From CAYZEZ01 sp964477295 (GTDB taxonomy: Bacteria; Bacteroidota; Bacteroidia; Bacteroidales; SM23-62): 6,112 bases of DNA. The number at the start of each line of letters is the position of its first letter. Positions within the stretch are counted from its first letter, which is position 1. A model generated the notes under the pieces. That model made no database searches and was not told the DNA's origin. It saw only the letters and a list, made by a program, of their open reading frames with translations. The stretch lies in the NCBI GenBank assembly GCA_964477295.1, contig CAYZEZ010000282.1, positions 1 through 6,112 on the forward strand, in the 5' to 3' direction. The position numbers and the translations under genes were made by a program. Below, piece after piece: positions 1 through 5,885 of this stretch.

Positions 1-54
1 GCGCTCGCCTTTGCCTGTTCCCAGTTCGGAATCGAATGTAAAGTTTTCATGGTC
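1..54 (+). pseudogene. Internal fragment of a TrpB2-like PLP enzyme
   Basis: Read in frame from base 1, the plus strand gives ALAFACSQFGIECKVFMV. This resembles the segment after the GQWGS-type glycine motif in TrpB2 tryptophan synthase beta chains (pattern G-S-A-L-A-x-A-C-x-x-F-G-L-x-C-x-V-[FY]-M-V). In those enzymes a R-V-S-Y-x-Q-K-P segment normally follows. Here homology stops near base 54, the frame continues as unrelated residues (DNLPNIID...) that are antisense to the neighbouring AraC fragment, and it ends at a TAA at 145-147. The upstream part of the gene lies outside the window. Other fold-type II PLP enzymes share similar segments, so TrpB2 is the best guess rather than a proof. 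Only 18 residues support the call. Confidence 0.4.
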
Positions 55-64
55 GATAATTTGC

Positions 65-304
65 CTAATATAATCGATCGATGGGTTTCTTGGATGACCG
101 GTCGCTCTCCTTGTATTCGGAAACGGTCATCCCTGCATATTTCTTAAACTGGGTCGAGAGGTATTGCACGCTGCTGTAATCCATCATAAAAGCAATTTCA
201 CTGAGTGAGAACTCGTCCTGGTCGATGAGTTCCTTGATCCTTTCTATTTTATTGAGAATGATGAAACGTTCGAGGGTGATTTGCTCATGGTTGGAAAAGA
301 TCCT
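65..304 (-). pseudogene. C-terminal remnant of an AraC-family regulator
   Basis: Residues from about 165 to 240 of the chimeric frame match the end of a short Bacteroidota AraC-type regulator. Known members of that group often carry an N-terminal heavy-metal-associated-like domain and share the pattern [IL]FS-x-x-E-x-[IT]-T-[IL]-E-[KR]-F-I-I-L-x-K-I-E-R-[VI]-K-E-L. The second helix-turn-helix is visible at residues 195-226: SEIAFMMDYSSVQYLSTQFKKY, then AGMTVSEYK. The ending KKPIDRLY with a TAG stop looks like a natural C-terminus. The first half of the regulator is missing; no other piece of it appears in the window. The join to SusD lies near bases 281-304, where both families can read R-[IL]-F-S or similar, so the exact breakpoint is uncertain by about 20 bases. 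Confidence 0.7.
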
Positions 305-787
305 GGCCAGGTCGAAATGGACCATGGCCCTGTAGTAATATGCTTCTCCGAGTAGGTGTTTAACACGGTCGCTGGTGGCATCCGTCACCTCCACCGTCTC
401 GATAATATTATTGGCGTTGAGGATGATCTTATAACCGATGAACCATAAATAGGTTGTATTGAGCTGGCCCGGAATATGCTGCATGTTAAATGAATACCAG
501 AGATTGTCAGTGGTACTTTTAACGATCAGCAGATTGTCACTGGGGAACTCTGTCAGTTGGTACAGGTGCCTTACATACCTGTCCCTGACATCGGGCTCCT
601 GTCCCTGGCTGTACGAAAGGTTTTCCTTTAACATCATCAGGCATCCGTTGGCCAGGCTTTCGATTCCCTGTTCACTTTGTGTCAGGTTCTCTACAGTCAG
701 GCTGTCATAGGGTGCAAGGTCCAGGTCACAACTCGAAAAGACTGCTATAAAAAATATGACTACTGATAGAATGATTTTATTTTTCAT
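65..787 (-). CDS. Chimeric ORF: SusD-like lipoprotein N-terminus fused to AraC-type HTH
   Basis: This 240-residue frame starts 11 nt after the susC stop codon, the normal place for susD. Residues 1-20 form a lipoprotein signal peptide ending in the lipobox FSSC, and the acidic residues after the cysteine (DLDLAP) fit a surface-export signal. Residues 21 to about 164 follow the SusD N-terminal pattern, including LNANNIIE and the helix with LLGEAYYYRAMVHFDLARIF (145-164). Known SusD proteins have roughly 450-650 residues and bind the ligand as a lid over SusC; here the SusD part stops after one third. From about residue 165-170 the frame becomes the DNA-binding end of an AraC-family regulator. 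A lipoprotein carrying a cytoplasmic DNA-binding domain makes no evident sense, so I take this as a rearrangement or assembly chimera and not a designed fusion. The reading frame and start codon are certain; function as one protein is doubtful. Confidence 0.6.
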   Translation of the reverse strand: MKNKIILSVVIFFIAVFSSCDLDLAPYDSLTVENLTQSEQGIESLANGCLMMLKENLSYSQGQEPDVRDRYVRHLYQLTEFPSDNLLIVKSTTDNLWYSFNMQHIPGQLNTTYLWFIGYKIILNANNIIETVEVTDATSDRVKHLLGEAYYYRAMVHFDLARIFSNHEQITLERFIILNKIERIKELIDQDEFSLSEIAFMMDYSSVQYLSTQFKKYAGMTVSEYKESDRSSKKPIDRLY

Positions 788-798
788 GATGCTTTGCT

Positions 799-3783
799 TT
801 AAAATTTGATTTCAAGTCCAACCAGGTATTGCCTGCTAATCGGGTATTTGAAGTAGGATAGTCCCGGCAGGTCCCAGGTACTGGTTCTGTATAAACCAAC
901 GTCCGGGTCCATACCGGAATAGTTTGTCCACGTATGGAGGTTATCGGCAGACACGCTGATGCTGAGTCCCTCAAGCATGATCTTGTTCACCCAGCTGGCC
1001 GGTAAGGAGTAGGTCAGTTTTACGTTCCGTAACCTCAGGTAGCTGCCATCTTCAAGATACCTTGATGAATGTTCATATGAATTATGATTTCCTCCCAATA
1101 CAGGCTTTGGATGTGTTGCAACGTCGCCCGGACTCGCCCACCTGGACCAGTCATCACGCAATTTCATGGCGGCCAGGTTATTGTTGGCCCCGTCATTATC
1201 GATCTCTTTCCTGGTGGCGTTATATATATCATTCCCGTACACATAATTAAAAGCAGCGCTCAGGCTTAGTCCTTTCCAGGTCACAACAGTACCGAATCCT
1301 CCGTTAAACTTGGGGAAGGGTGAGCCTACCGGTTGAAAATCTGCCTGGGAATAGCTGTTGGTTGCTTCACGGCCGGTTTCGTTGCCATCGGCATCGTAAA
1401 TAATATCCTCCCAGAGCGGATCCCCATTGTCGGGATCAACACCCAGCCACTTGGGCATGTACCAGAGAAATGCTTCTTCGCCCTCTTTCAGCACCTGGTA
1501 GATGTCACCGGCGTTGAGCTCGATCTGGCTGATATCCTTGTCGGAAAGCTTGAGCAACTTATTTTTATTGGCGCCAATATTAAAGAACAGGTTCCAGTTC
1601 AGTGAGGAGCTCCTGATAACATCTCCAGTTGCAGAAAACTCAATCCCTTTATTCTGGATCTCACCTACATTCTTCCACTGGAATTTAAATCCTTTGGAAT
1701 AGGCTGTCGGATCCTGGAAAAGGAGGTCTTTTGTTGTTGTATTGTACATATCAATATTTACCTCAAAGCGGTTGAACATCCCGAAATCAACACCGGCATT
1801 GAGCGGATAACTGGTTTCCCATGATAAAAAGGCGTTCCCAAGATTCGCAGGATAAGCGGCGCTGCTGTTGTTGTATTTGTAGACAAACGAATAAGAGGTA
1901 AAGTAGGGATATAATGTATTGTTGGGGAAGGTTTCATTTCCAATGGCCCCATAGCTGGCACGCAGCTTTAATAAATTGATCGCTGGAATGGCATTCTTCA
2001 GGAAATCCTCATTGCTTACCAGCCAGGAGGCGGCGAAAGAATAAAAGTTACCATATTTATTTTCGGGTGCAAACTTGGAAGATCCGTCCCGGCGGAAGGA
2101 TGCAGTAATAAAATATTTTGAACTCAGGTTATAATTGACCTGGCTCAGGAAGGAAATCCTCCTGGACTCTCTTTTATTTCCTGATGGTATTCCTGTTCCG
2201 GCCACTGACAGTATTTCCTGGTTTGGAAAGATTCCCTGTCCCACACCGCCAACATCAAACTCTTCAAAATACATTCCCCCTTCCATTCCGGCCAGACCGC
2301 TGATAGTATGGATCCCGAACTTTTTCCTGAATTTCAGGAGGTCAATGGTTCCGAAAGATGTACTGTAGTTCATGTGGTTCCTGACATATCCATTGGCCGA
2401 TGAGCCTTCCGCGGTAAGGGGTGACTCGATTTCCTCGTACTTGCCATAGCCTATTCCAACACTGTTGAGTGAACTGAAGCTTAACCAGTCGAAAATTTTG
2501 ACATCCAGCTGGGCATCGGTCCCTGCACCGGCGCCTGACCCGCCATATGAATTGTATTTGCTGGAATGGAAAATATTACTGGATGTATTTGAATACCATC
2601 CACTTACATCTCTTATCGGATTGCCGTCTTCATCGTATGGATTATCCCATGGCATCATCCTGAAGGGAGTCTCCGTATAGGTCCAGTGGGGTGAAGAGCT
2701 TCTCGAACCGGATCCGGAGATCTTGGTTGAAAGGGTAATCCGGTCCGTTAATTCCATAACAAATCTTGAATTCAGGTTTATCCTTTTAAAATCCGAACCG
2801 AGGGCCGTTCCATCCTCATCTCTGTAATCGACCGATAAATGGTAAGTAACCTTATCTCTTCCTCCGCTTGCAGCAAGGTAGTAATTGCTGATGTCTGCCG
2901 GGGTGAAAGAATTACCGATCCAGTCATAGTTAAGGGTTTTCAGTATCGAAGGCCTTATGGATGCAAAGGCAGCCGGATCAAAGATCAGTTTATGGTATTG
3001 CCAGAGCTCATTGCCATTCATAACCTGGAACTCACCGGTTTCCGGATGTTTGATTCCCCGGTTGGCTTTGAAAGTAAATTCTGTTTTTCCTTTCTTTCCG
3101 TGCTTGGTGGTTATGATGATCACACCGGATGCTGCCTGGGAACCGTATAATCCGGTTGCCCCGGCATCTTTCAATATGGTAACGCTTTCAATGTCATTCG
3201 GGCTGTAATTTCCCCCGATTATTCCGTCTACAACGATGAGTGGTGTTTGCGGGGAAAAAGCCGAACCGACACCGCGGATCCTCATCTGGGCAGCTTCACC
3301 GGGTTGTCCTGAAGCGCTCTGTACAAGTACACCGGCTGCTTTCCCTATCAGCATATCTTCGATATCATTCACGTTTACATCGTTGATCTGATCGGCTGAA
3401 AGAGATACCACCGAACTGGAGATTTCAGTCTTTGATTTCTCTGTATAGGCCATGACTACTATCTCTTCGAGCTCCTGCATTTCCGGATCGAGTATAATAT
3501 TCAGGACATTTTTATCACCCGCCGGTAATTCCTGTGATTCATAACCAATGTAAGAAAACACAATGGTATCAGCCCGGGAGTCCACCTGGATCATATAGTA
3601 CCCGTTAACATCAGAAACAGTACCCCGTGCTTCTCCCTTAAGGAAAATATTTACACCAATCAAGGGTAAACCGTCATCGGACGATGTCACCACACCGCTG
3701 ACGTTCTGCTGCGCCATGATCATGGGCATGCAGAGGAAGAAAAGTATCAGGGTGGGTAAGATTTTTAGAAAATAGTATTTCAT
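799..3783 (-). CDS. SusC-type TonB-dependent outer-membrane transporter
   Basis: Complete 994-residue protein of the SusC/RagA class, which imports large ligands such as glycans or peptides across the outer membrane using TonB energy. Residues 1-24 are a signal peptide, probably cut after MIMA. Residues 27 to about 100 are a carboxypeptidase-regulatory-like beta domain (GTVSDVNGYY at 54-63). A TonB-box-like EEIVVMAYT follows at 106-114. The plug domain has RIRGVGS (168-174), PLIVVDGI (181-188) and the SusC signature LKDAGATGLYGSQAASG (204-220). The rest is the beta-barrel, with the usual RRDGSSKFAPENKYGNF near 560-580 and NVGEIQNKGIEF near 702-716. The terminal IKF ends in an aromatic residue, as expected for barrel insertion by BAM. 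The length is normal and no frame break is visible. It is first in a two-gene operon with the truncated susD. The substrate cannot be told from the sequence. Confidence 0.95.
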   Translation of the reverse strand: MKYYFLKILPTLILFFLCMPMIMAQQNVSGVVTSSDDGLPLIGVNIFLKGEARGTVSDVNGYYMIQVDSRADTIVFSYIGYESQELPAGDKNVLNIILDPEMQELEEIVVMAYTEKSKTEISSSVVSLSADQINDVNVNDIEDMLIGKAAGVLVQSASGQPGEAAQMRIRGVGSAFSPQTPLIVVDGIIGGNYSPNDIESVTILKDAGATGLYGSQAASGVIIITTKHGKKGKTEFTFKANRGIKHPETGEFQVMNGNELWQYHKLIFDPAAFASIRPSILKTLNYDWIGNSFTPADISNYYLAASGGRDKVTYHLSVDYRDEDGTALGSDFKRINLNSRFVMELTDRITLSTKISGSGSRSSSPHWTYTETPFRMMPWDNPYDEDGNPIRDVSGWYSNTSSNIFHSSKYNSYGGSGAGAGTDAQLDVKIFDWLSFSSLNSVGIGYGKYEEIESPLTAEGSSANGYVRNHMNYSTSFGTIDLLKFRKKFGIHTISGLAGMEGGMYFEEFDVGGVGQGIFPNQEILSVAGTGIPSGNKRESRRISFLSQVNYNLSSKYFITASFRRDGSSKFAPENKYGNFYSFAASWLVSNEDFLKNAIPAINLLKLRASYGAIGNETFPNNTLYPYFTSYSFVYKYNNSSAAYPANLGNAFLSWETSYPLNAGVDFGMFNRFEVNIDMYNTTTKDLLFQDPTAYSKGFKFQWKNVGEIQNKGIEFSATGDVIRSSSLNWNLFFNIGANKNKLLKLSDKDISQIELNAGDIYQVLKEGEEAFLWYMPKWLGVDPDNGDPLWEDIIYDADGNETGREATNSYSQADFQPVGSPFPKFNGGFGTVVTWKGLSLSAAFNYVYGNDIYNATRKEIDNDGANNNLAAMKLRDDWSRWASPGDVATHPKPVLGGNHNSYEHSSRYLEDGSYLRLRNVKLTYSLPASWVNKIMLEGLSISVSADNLHTWTNYSGMDPDVGLYRTSTWDLPGLSYFKYPISRQYLVGLEIKF

Positions 3784-3856
3784 AATACGAAAGGTTTATT
3801 GGTTTGTTTAGGACTGATAAAACAAATATATAAAATATAGTAATCTTTCGTATAAT
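3782..3856. repeat. Inverted repeat flanking the susC promoter
   Basis: The left arm 3782-3793 (ATAATACGAAAG) and right arm 3845-3856 (CTTTCGTATAAT) are inverted copies matching at 11 of 12 positions, with a perfect 9-bp core ATACGAAAG. They enclose 51 bases that contain the -7 element. The arrangement could be a pair of regulator half-sites or, less likely, recombination ends of an invertible promoter. The region is A/T-rich, so chance is not excluded. Confidence 0.4.
3823..3830 (-). promoter_or_regulatory. Promoter -7 element for the susC operon
   Basis: Read on the minus strand the bases are TATATTTG, an exact match to the Bacteroidota -7 consensus TAnnTTTG. It lies about 40 bases before the susC ATG, which predicts a leader of roughly 30-35 nt. 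I see no clear TTTG at -33, so the promoter may depend on an activator. No Shine-Dalgarno sequence is evident; the leader just before ATG reads CCTTTCGTATT. Confidence 0.55.
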
Positions 3857-3875
3857 TATTATTTAATTTTTTTCC

Positions 3876-3900
3876 TTTTCGTTACGTTTCGGTAAGAAAA
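3876..3900. promoter_or_regulatory. Short palindrome upstream of the susC promoter, possible operator
   Basis: TTTTC-g-TTAC, then a 6-base spacer gtttcg, then GTAA-GAAAA forms a 9-bp inverted repeat with one bulged G. Its centre is about 60 bases upstream of the -7 element, a distance typical of activator sites. As a terminator it fits poorly: on the minus strand it is followed by an A-run rather than a T-run. Confidence 0.3.
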
Positions 3901-3957
3901 TTATAGGATGAATAAAAAGAAGGGATCGGATCAGGTTCAATGCAGTCCTGTCAATAC

Positions 3958-5259
3958 TTATTTGCGGGCATAATGGCTGCCGTTGAACCAGTATTCATTG
4001 TAATAGGTAAAGCCTTTTTCCTTATGCACCTTATATTCGTAGTAGATCTCATTTCCGTTGTTCAGCTTAACGATGATGGTTCCCGCTTCCTTGTTCCCGC
4101 GGACTGTCCATCTGCCCTTGCTCTGGTCCTGGCCCATGGCATTCCAGCCGCCGGTATAATTTCCTGCTCCATCTGTAAAGTCGCCCGAATAAGATGACTC
4201 GTACTGGTCGGAGTAGCTGCCGTCGGGACCGAAGAAGATATAGTTCGAAGTATTGGATGTAAAGTTGGACCAGTTACCTGCAAAGTGATTCATCAGGTCG
4301 CTGGTTTCCACCTTGAAATACTGCATATTTTTTGCAATCGATTCAGCGGCCGAGATCAGTTCGCTGCCAAAGGCTTCAGGGGTGGAAACGGCAATGATAT
4401 AGGCACCGCCGCCATTGGGGGATAAAATGCCCATCCCTTTGGCCTTAACCTGGGTACCGTCCATCATCCCGGTATAGTCGCCCGACAGTACATTCTGGCT
4501 GGAGGACTGAAGGGATCCGCTAAGCATCAGGTAGCTGCCCTCTTCCTGGATACCTTTCTGCATTTCCTGTTGTAATTGCTGCATATTCTCTGCCATATGA
4601 ACCATGATCAGTATCATGCCGGGCACGGTATTATGTCCCAGTACGGCGCCATCGGCAGATTGTTGGTGGACCCATCCGGTGGGTGGCACGAATTTGAATC
4701 CCCAGGAAGGATCGCCCACCTCATTGGCGGAAATGGCTGACGATCCGGTAGCCTGTGCACTCTTATTACCCTGGTTATTTTGCTGATAATCATTTTTCTT
4801 TTCCTCGTTCTGTTTATTTCCATCCTGGCCCTGGTTATCACCGAATAGCTGTCCCATAGCGCTTTCGGTCTGGCTATTTTGTTGTTCCTGTCCGGCGCTT
4901 TTTGTAAAAGCCAGGTATTGCACCTGGTTATAATCGGGCATATTGTTCTGGTCCGGTTCGATCATGGAAAAGGTAAGGTCGGTCCCATCCAGGTAGGCTT
5001 CAAAGAACACAGCGCCATCGGCGGAAGTACATACGCCCATGGCAGTTCCTTCCGACACTTCACCCTGTATCTGAAAAGAGACTCCTGTTGTGCTGGAAAG
5101 AGTTCCTGTAAGGTTATTTGCTGTTTGTTGCAGATTAAGTGTCAGTGTTACCTGGCCGGAAGACATGGTAAAGGTGCCGGCATAGGATCCCTGGCCTGTG
5201 CAATCATTGGCTACAGGGAAGCTAATAATCAGGATAATAAGTAATAACTGTTTTTTCAT
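3958..5259 (-). CDS. Secreted protein of unknown function, multidomain with Q/N-rich linker
   Basis: A 433-residue protein that I do not recognise by name. The ATG at 5257-5259 is chosen because the signal peptide starts there (MKKQLLLIILIISFPVA); the in-frame ATG 19 codons upstream would add an unlikely leader, and one 7 codons upstream (MDKYHVK) is possible. Cys20 is preceded by AND, a poor lipobox, so I favour a soluble exported protein. Residues about 24-120 alternate like a small beta domain (YAGTF...VTLTLNLQQ...LTGTL...IQGEV). Residues 121-180 are a low-complexity Q/N/G/S linker. Residues 182 to about 318 (GFKFVPPTGW, ending ESIAKNMQYFK) resemble a PsbP/DcrB-like fold. Residues from about 322 (HFAGNWSN...FFGPDGSYS...GRWTVRGN...WFNGSHYARK) look like the lipocalin-like C-terminal domain common in exported Bacteroidota proteins. 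The fold assignments are impressions, not searches. Confidence 0.85.
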   Translation of the reverse strand: MKKQLLLIILIISFPVANDCTGQGSYAGTFTMSSGQVTLTLNLQQTANNLTGTLSSTTGVSFQIQGEVSEGTAMGVCTSADGAVFFEAYLDGTDLTFSMIEPDQNNMPDYNQVQYLAFTKSAGQEQQNSQTESAMGQLFGDNQGQDGNKQNEEKKNDYQQNNQGNKSAQATGSSAISANEVGDPSWGFKFVPPTGWVHQQSADGAVLGHNTVPGMILIMVHMAENMQQLQQEMQKGIQEEGSYLMLSGSLQSSSQNVLSGDYTGMMDGTQVKAKGMGILSPNGGGAYIIAVSTPEAFGSELISAAESIAKNMQYFKVETSDLMNHFAGNWSNFTSNTSNYIFFGPDGSYSDQYESSYSGDFTDGAGNYTGGWNAMGQDQSKGRWTVRGNKEAGTIIVKLNNGNEIYYEYKVHKEKGFTYYNEYWFNGSHYARK

Positions 5260-5282
5260 TTTAACATGGTATTTGTCCATGG

Positions 5283-5290
5283 GAAAGATA
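5283..5290 (-). promoter_or_regulatory. Weak candidate -7 element for the secreted-protein gene
   Basis: The minus strand reads TATCTTTC, which matches TAnnTTTG at all fixed positions except the last. It sits 23 bases before the chosen ATG at 5257-5259. No -33 TTTG is visible at a normal distance, so confidence is low. A position this close to the start supports the shorter reading frame rather than the upstream ATG. Confidence 0.25.
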
Positions 5291-5339
5291 CGAAAAATTG
5301 GAAATCCCGGAATCATATTGTTTTATGCACAAAGAAGTA

Positions 5340-5367
5340 TTTGATTGGCATAAATTTTGTAATTTTG
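5340..5367 (+). promoter_or_regulatory. Promoter of ssrA
   Basis: TAATTTTG at 5360-5367, followed by CA, is an exact Bacteroidota -7 element (TAnnTTTG). TTTG at 5340-5343 can serve as the -33 element with a 16-base spacer, slightly short. Transcription would begin near 5373, giving a leader of about 55 nt before mature tmRNA. Confidence 0.65.
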
Positions 5368-5378
5368 CACCCTGTTTA

Positions 5379-5403
5379 CCTACCTGAATGAAATGAAGGT
5401 GGG
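5379..5403 (+). other. Hairpin in the tmRNA precursor leader
   Basis: CCTACCT (5379-5385) can pair with AGGTGGG (5397-5403), giving 7 bp with one G-U wobble around an 11-base loop. It lies between the predicted start site and the mature tmRNA 5' end, so it would be removed by RNase P. It may simply be leader structure; a processing or stabilising role is a guess. Confidence 0.35.
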
Positions 5404-5429
5404 CAGCCTGCAAACTGCAACTATAGTAA

Positions 5430-5825
5430 GGGGCTGACCGGTTTTGACAGCGGGTAAAACGAGTATGCAAGCATGCCGAGCTTTGAGGTTGGCTCGTTAA
5501 TCCAGGTCTCGAACAATAATAGGCAATACAAATTTTGCTCTCGCTGCTTAATTCGTCTGACGAATAAAGCTTATCCCCGGCCCTAGGTTGGTTGGGGGCG
5601 GGATATTCCGCAGCACTTTTTTCCGGGTTGGGTGCTGTATATGGGGTACCGTTTAAGCCAGGATAGCCGAAGGACAGGTTCCGGGTCCCACGCGAATTCT
5701 CAAGGAAATAAGGATCAGATCGGTTGCCTGTTACCAGCCTGCTCCCGACAACCAATGACAGGATAAGCATGTAGAAACCATATTGGTTTCCTGTTTGGAC
5801 GAGGGTTCGACTCCCTCCAGCTCCA
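5430..5825 (+). ncRNA. ssrA: Transfer-messenger RNA (tmRNA), one-piece form
   Basis: tmRNA rescues ribosomes stalled on broken mRNAs and, with SmpB, adds a degradation tag. The 5' end GGGGCTGACCGGTTTTGAC is typical. The acceptor stem GGGGCTG (5430-5436) pairs with CAGCTCC (5818-5824), with A5825 as discriminator. The T arm is GAGGG-TTCGACT-CCCTC at 5801-5817. The CCA tail is not encoded (ACT follows), so it must be added after transcription. A first pseudoknot stem CGAGC/GCTCG is visible at 5477-5481 and 5492-5496. The tag frame lies at 5522-5551, followed by a hairpin ATTCG/CGAAT (5551-5565) and G/C-rich pseudoknot segments. The encoded length of 396 nt is normal for the phylum. There is no smpB gene in the window. 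Confidence 0.97.
5522..5551 (+). other. tmRNA proteolysis-tag reading frame
   Basis: From the probable resume codon GGC the frame reads GNTNFALAA and then TAA. The ALAA end is the signal recognised by ClpXP-type proteases, and known Bacteroidales tags such as GETNYALAA have the same layout. Nontemplated alanine from charged tmRNA precedes it. The resume codon is inferred from the conserved glycine start; an earlier codon is unlikely because ATA-GGC follows the A/T-rich upstream stretch expected before resumption. Confidence 0.9.
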
Positions 5826-5848
5826 CTTCTTTTCAACCGAGAAAGACC

Positions 5849-5885
5849 AAAACACCGTAAAACGTACTGTTTACGGTGTTTTTTA
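5849..5885 (+). terminator. Intrinsic terminator of ssrA
   Basis: AACACCGTAAA (5851-5861) pairs perfectly with TTTACGGTGTT (5870-5880) around an 8-base loop. The stem is followed by a T-rich run (TTTTATTTT) and preceded by AAAA-rich bases, so it could work in both directions. It begins about 24 bases after the tmRNA 3' end. Confidence 0.88.

Larger units (their letters stand above)
3784..3957. other. Intergenic region between susC and the upstream secreted-protein gene
   Basis: These 174 bases separate two minus-strand genes. They hold the susC promoter, the inverted repeat and the palindrome listed separately. After the TAA of the upstream gene I see only a 4-bp CAGG/CCTG hairpin and a later CTTCTTTTT stretch on the minus strand, which is too weak to call a terminator. 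Read-through from the upstream gene into susC is therefore possible. I see no small gene here. Confidence 0.6.

Noticed and set aside
799..3783. Several plus-strand open frames inside susC (for example 1333-1605 and 2839-3150)
   Set aside because: They are antisense to a gene with strong family motifs throughout, show no protein-like motifs and have no plausible promoters.
3940..5244. Open frames of 60-121 codons opposite or out of frame with the secreted-protein gene
   Set aside because: They are shadows of a well-supported coding frame with a signal peptide and show no recognisable domains.
5260..5316. Longer secreted-protein start 19 codons upstream (MIPGFPIF...)
   Set aside because: It would place a poorly fitting leader before a clear signal peptide that starts at its own ATG, and it overlaps the candidate promoter region.
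5801..5825. ssrA 3' end as attachment site of an integrated island
   Set aside because: No direct copy of the 3' end (GACTCCCTCCAGCTCCA) occurs elsewhere in the window and no integrase is visible, so there is no support beyond the general habit of ssrA genes.
5261..5836. Open minus-strand frame of 191 codons across the tmRNA gene
   Set aside because: It is the antisense of ssrA. The translation (GGSRTLVQTG near its start) is the usual false product of a T arm read backwards, and the RNA gene explains the sequence fully.
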